From NCBI GenBank assembly GCA_017562135.1, contig QEYB01000266.1, positions 1-64,000 of the forward strand: a DNA stretch of 64,000 nt, in the 5' to 3' direction. The notes beneath the pieces were generated by a model. It did no database searches. It was not told the origin of the DNA and saw only the letters and a list, made by a program, of their open reading frames with translations. The DNA comes from Dipylidium caninum. Taxonomy: Eukaryota > Platyhelminthes > Cestoda > Cyclophyllidea > Dipylidiidae. Positions 54,670-64,000 of the stretch are shown piece by piece. The position numbers and the translations under genes are program-made. Numbering within the stretch: the stretch's first letter is position 1; every line of letters starts with the position of its first letter.

Positions 54670-56443
54670 TGTTTTGTGATATCTTGAAATGTAAATAACC
54701 TATTTTGTAAGCGAAGTATAACAGTGATTAAGAATTCATCTGAATGTCGTCTTTACTCCGCTTTTTCTATTCTTTGTATGTGCAGTGCGTACCACGATTA
54801 TAGGTGCATGCTGGCATCGTTTAATCCCACATTTCTTTGTCAATAAATACTCGAGTCTTAAGCTTGTTGTCCGGTAGAATTCTTTGTTATGCTCTCATTG
54901 TATGCCCCCATTTTTCATCTGAGGGTATTCAGTTACCATAGGTCCGAAGTATTTTCGTCATGACCCTTCAGTATTGGCCCGTAATCTTTAAATTTCGAAA
55001 GTAGTCAGATTAGTTTTTAATGAGTGCCATTGCGTTGTACAAGATGTGTTGGTGTTCACAATGGAAGGAATGACGCACTGAAGCAGGAATGTTATTGTGG
55101 ACTTCCTGTCCTGACTAGAATAAATGTGTCGTTTTATTTCGCTCATTATTCTCACGTCAAATTTCTTTAAGTTTGATTAATTTCAAGGAATTAATTTGGT
55201 CTTTCCTCAGGAGCCTCCAAACTGCAAGAATGTTGGGTAATCTATAACTAACACTTCCTTTCTAGTCCTGTTTCTGGTGCTCCTTTCGTTAACGTTAATT
55301 CGGATCTCGTCAGTGAGAGATTAGTCTTCCTGCATTGTATAGACGCGTTCATGACTTGTCGTATTCGATACTTTTCCCTTCATATCATACATGTCTGGGT
55401 ATGAGAGGCACCTTATCCGGTTTGAAAATGGCTCTTCCGTGTAAGGAAGTGAATTAGCATTGCTTGTTTAAGGTTCTACATTTTAAACGAGGCAGTCATA
55501 GATTCTCATGCGGAAATGGAGGGCTTCTTAATTACCCTCTTCTGGAAGAAGAGGTTTAAGTCTAAATCTTGTAAATTAGGATCATTTATAAATACCCCGT
55601 TAGTTCGAATACAATTCGCTTTAACTGTCAGCATCAACGGACGTTTTTGCGAAAAGGATTATTCAGAGTCATTGGATTGTTATTAAAGATACCAAAGTCA
55701 CTAATTACAACGCTTGGTGAAGATACGGGAGTGCATCCAATTAACCTCCATCTGAAAAACAAAATCCCCTAAAGTGATTGTTGTCGTACTCAGATGAGCT
55801 CACAACGCTTCAAGGAGCCATGATGAACACGCTCTCCGAGATTATTTGCTAACTCAATACTGAATCCTTGTCTATCGAGCTCTGGGCGCTGACAGATTAT
55901 GCAAAAGAACTTACTCTTGATTCGTTCAACGTTTGCACTAGGTACAGCTGTTTGAATCAAATGTGGTACTGTTATGATTTGGAGGTACTCTAAGCGTAAT
56001 ACATGGTAAAAGCGAAGGTTTTCAAGTTTTGAGACTTATGATTCATTAGGGCGATGCTTTAAATAACTGTGATGCCGAAGAGCTCTCTACAAATGCAAAA
56101 GTTTTTGCGTAGTGTATTTCAGAAATTATATTTTCTTTATGCTAGCCTTCCAGAAAGGGCCAGTATCGAAGCAAAAATAATTGAATTAGGTCAATAGTCA
56201 CTTATTTCGAGACGATGCAGGTGATAAATAACAGTCACAATCATAGTTCTTATCGGATTTTTTTATTCGTATGTTAAAATAATGCATTTAGTGAAAAGAC
56301 CTTTAATAAGCCCTTGCAATGGAGAGAAAATAAAATTTTAACATAGAATAAATTCCAAAAACCATCGACATCACATCACATGACAAACGCTAAGTTTTCG
56401 ATGTCCTATAATTAACTGTCAAATAGCCACGCAAATCAAAGTG
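54670..56443. other. Intergenic, RTCA to AFG3L2
   Basis: About 1.8 kb of AT-rich DNA; no frame of note. The RTCA 3' UTR with AATAAA at 54842 lies at its left end. Confidence 0.5.
54842..54847 (+). promoter_or_regulatory. Candidate RTCA polyadenylation signal
   Basis: Canonical AATAAA about 175 nt after the RTCA stop codon. Another AATAAA occurs near 55120. Confidence 0.45.
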
Positions 56444-61921
<5,478 letters not shown>

Positions 61922-63511
61922 GGGGAGAGGGCAAGGATATCTAAATCCTCTGCAATCGAGAAGTGGCTTGTGTCTCCGCTTGAAAACTCACCCCTATTGG
62001 TTTTGAAGAATCCTTTTTTACACTGTGTTTATCTCATTACACCTTGAATTATCATGTAACAGGTCAATTTTGTACTTTTTTTGTCTTTTGCTTAAATTGC
62101 CGAGGAGATGGGTAATTTTTTCCGTTAGGATCTACACAAGCATCTGTATGGAATGGATTGAAACCTTAACGCCATTGAGTAATTCCATAAAAGGAGGAAA
62201 ATCTAGTCTTTACATATGTATGAAAACAAACGGCTGAGAAGGGATATGCCTCAGGTTGTGAAGTTAGCCGGTACCTAGCCCACTTGTGTATTCAGAGATT
62301 TCCCGAAGCTAATATCAGGTCGCGGATGCGGGCAGTTGCTTTTTTGAGCGGTCAACATTTGATTGGGATGGCTGATAACGTCTTCGTAGATCACGACGCT
62401 CGAAGACTGCTCGTAATTTTACTTTACATGATTAATATCAGTATTTTCCTCGTAGCCTACAGATGATGTCTTCAGTATTCTCGAGAATGTTGCCTTTATT
62501 TAGGTAGGTTCTATCGGTGATAACCACTTGATCTCTTACGACAGGTTAGGTGTGCGTTAGCCGTAAGAGCTTTAACATAACAGCACAAATATGTGGTGAG
62601 CGTAACCTAAGTCAAATAAGCAATAATTTCTGGAGACAGAAAGACTAAATGAGGTTTTGAGATAATGATACTTGCAATCGAAAAGTACTTCGTACAAGTT
62701 GAGTTAAAAAAGGTAATGGGAACAATAAATATTTCATCGTGGAGAATAGCAATATGTAAGGCAAAAGAGTTGGAGGTTGCCAGTGCTCAAGTGTTAGGCC
62801 TGAGAAATTGTGTAATGTGGTAAGTGCATCCCGAAGGGGTCAAGATAAATAAAAACCATGAAAGGACCAAGAAGCGGCAAAGTATAAGCCAAATAAAATT
62901 CCATACAGGCCCTTAAGATTTGAATGAGCTAGGCGGAAGCAGAAAAATCAATGTTTCTACCTTAGGATACAAAATGTGTTGAAATAAAGTTAAACAGATA
63001 AAGCATAGCAGCATAAGTTATTTATTGGGTGGAAGAGGAATAATCCTATAGGCCAAAGGCAAACCCCTCAACCTTAGTTTTACCAAATTAAATGCGGATG
63101 CTCATAAATGTGTCCTAATTATCTTAACGGTAACTGCAATTTTAGAAGGTCGAAAAGGTTTGGATACGTTGAATGTGCGCAGTGTGTTTCGAAGGCTGGT
63201 TTACCGGTCGTTCCATTCAGTAATGATGCCTTCGCTTCCATTCGTTTAACATGCGACAAAACGGCGACAATGATAGCAGCTATGCTTTTACAGAGACAGC
63301 ACACATTTTTGCATGTTATTTAGTGCGCATCAAAATGATTACCATATTTTCGTGCGAAACGCACCCCATTAACCCATAAACATGTAACTACTTGAAAAAC
63401 GCATACCTGTGAACCGCATTTATTTCAGTGTACTTTACTGCCCTGTTGAACGTTTTAGGTGCTTGACGTAGTCCGGCCCCGATTTTGTTTCATGGCCATT
63501 TATCGATATTA
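61922..63511. other. Intergenic, AFG3L2 to DUS1L
   Basis: About 1.6 kb AT-rich; contains the AFG3L2 3' UTR and DUS1L promoter. The 71-codon frame at 63108-63323 resembles nothing known to me. Confidence 0.5.
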
Positions 63512-63926
63512 ATGGAACAAATAGACTGCAGAAAAAGTTTTTTGACGGAACATTCTACGCATGTACTTGCGCCAATGGTTGATCAAAGTGAATTGGCATG
63601 GCGCATGCTTGCAAGGAATTACGGCGCACATGTCACTTTTACCCCAATGATTAATACTAAACAGTTTATCAGGGATCAGACTTACCGATCCAGGGTTATG
63701 GAATTTTCAGAAAACGATCGGCCCTGTGTTGCTCAGGTTCGCGTACCTTTAAGGCATTTCGTGTAGTTCTGCGGCGACTCGCCGGAACTGTTTGCAGCTT
63801 CCGCAGAAATCGTTGAAAGTTTTTGCGACGGTATCGATCTGAATCTTGGATGTCCACAACGCATCGCCCGTCGCGGCCACTATGGCTCTTTCCTTCAGGA
63901 CGAATGGGCACTCATTTCTACGATGA
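63512..63926 (+). CDS. tRNA-dihydrouridine synthase 1 (DUS1L/Dus1), 5' part, runs off window
   Basis: Flavoenzyme that reduces uridine to dihydrouridine in the tRNA D-loop (positions 16/17 for Dus1). Exon 1 63512-63736 (75 codons) has VLAPMVDQSELAWRMLARNYGA, matching the flavin-binding N-terminus of the TIM-barrel. A 30-nt intron follows (63737-63766, GT-AG), then exon 2 63767-63926 with FCGDSPELF, DGIDLNLGCPQ containing the catalytic Cys, RIARRGHYGSFLQDEW, ending in phase 1 at a GTACTT donor. The rest lies beyond 64000. The start is the ATG nearest the conserved region; an upstream in-frame exon is possible. Confidence 0.92.
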
Positions 63927-64000
63927 GTACTTTAATCGATTTTATTACACTCATTATCGACCAAATTTAACTGAGAGTTTATTAGTTAGAGAATGTAGGG

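Noticed and set aside
63108..63323. 71-codon frame with a Cys-containing N-terminus
   Set aside because: No conserved motif spacing or homology recognised; AT-rich intergenic setting.

Overview
This is a eukaryotic nuclear window with spliced genes and GT-AG introns, several of only 29-37 nt. Very short introns, together with an animal-type gene set (SOAT, TTLL1, MBLAC1, ARPC1, RTCA, AFG3L2, DUS1L), fit a flatworm, possibly a parasitic one such as a tapeworm. The phylum is inferred and the species is not identifiable by eye.

The dominant feature is duplication structure. Two related imperfect inverted repeats flank a single-copy beta-tubulin gene. P1 (about 1-7890, cut by the window start) has arms of about 2.2-2.6 kb around a 3 kb spacer. 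P2 (about 17705-51928) has arms of about 15.6 kb around a homologous 3 kb spacer. P1 is a diverged extra copy of the P2 core in reverse-complement orientation. As a result MBLAC1 and the TTLL1 3' end occur four times, the UBE2V-like spacer gene twice, and SOAT, ARPC1 and near-complete TTLL1 twice (once per P2 arm, on opposite strands).

Layout: 1-7890, P1 (TTLL1 remnants, two MBLAC1 copies, degraded UBE2V). 7891-17704, single-copy DNA with beta-tubulin on the minus strand and microsatellites. 17705-33275, P2 left arm (5'-truncated ARPC1, long gene-poor stretch, SOAT, TTLL1, MBLAC1). 33276-36309, P2 spacer (UBE2V 5' exons). 36310-51928, P2 right arm with the same genes mirrored, ending in an ARPC1 copy whose first exon continues past the arm. 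52149-64000, single-copy AT-richer DNA with RTCA, AFG3L2-like m-AAA protease and the 5' part of DUS1L, all on plus.

Exon by exon the duplicated genes keep lengths and splice sites, but most copies carry a single-base indel, often at different places in the two arms (TTLL1: one loss mid-gene on the left, two losses on the right; SOAT: intact left, +1/-1 pair with a stop on the right; ARPC1: truncated left, +1 on the right). This means young pseudogenisation or residual long-read errors in near-identical repeats; the sequence alone cannot decide. The beta-tubulin has glutamine at position 198, where glutamate is usual and where changes affect benzimidazole binding. Beta-tubulin, TTLL1 and ARPC1 are cytoskeletal, but no operon or shared regulation is visible.
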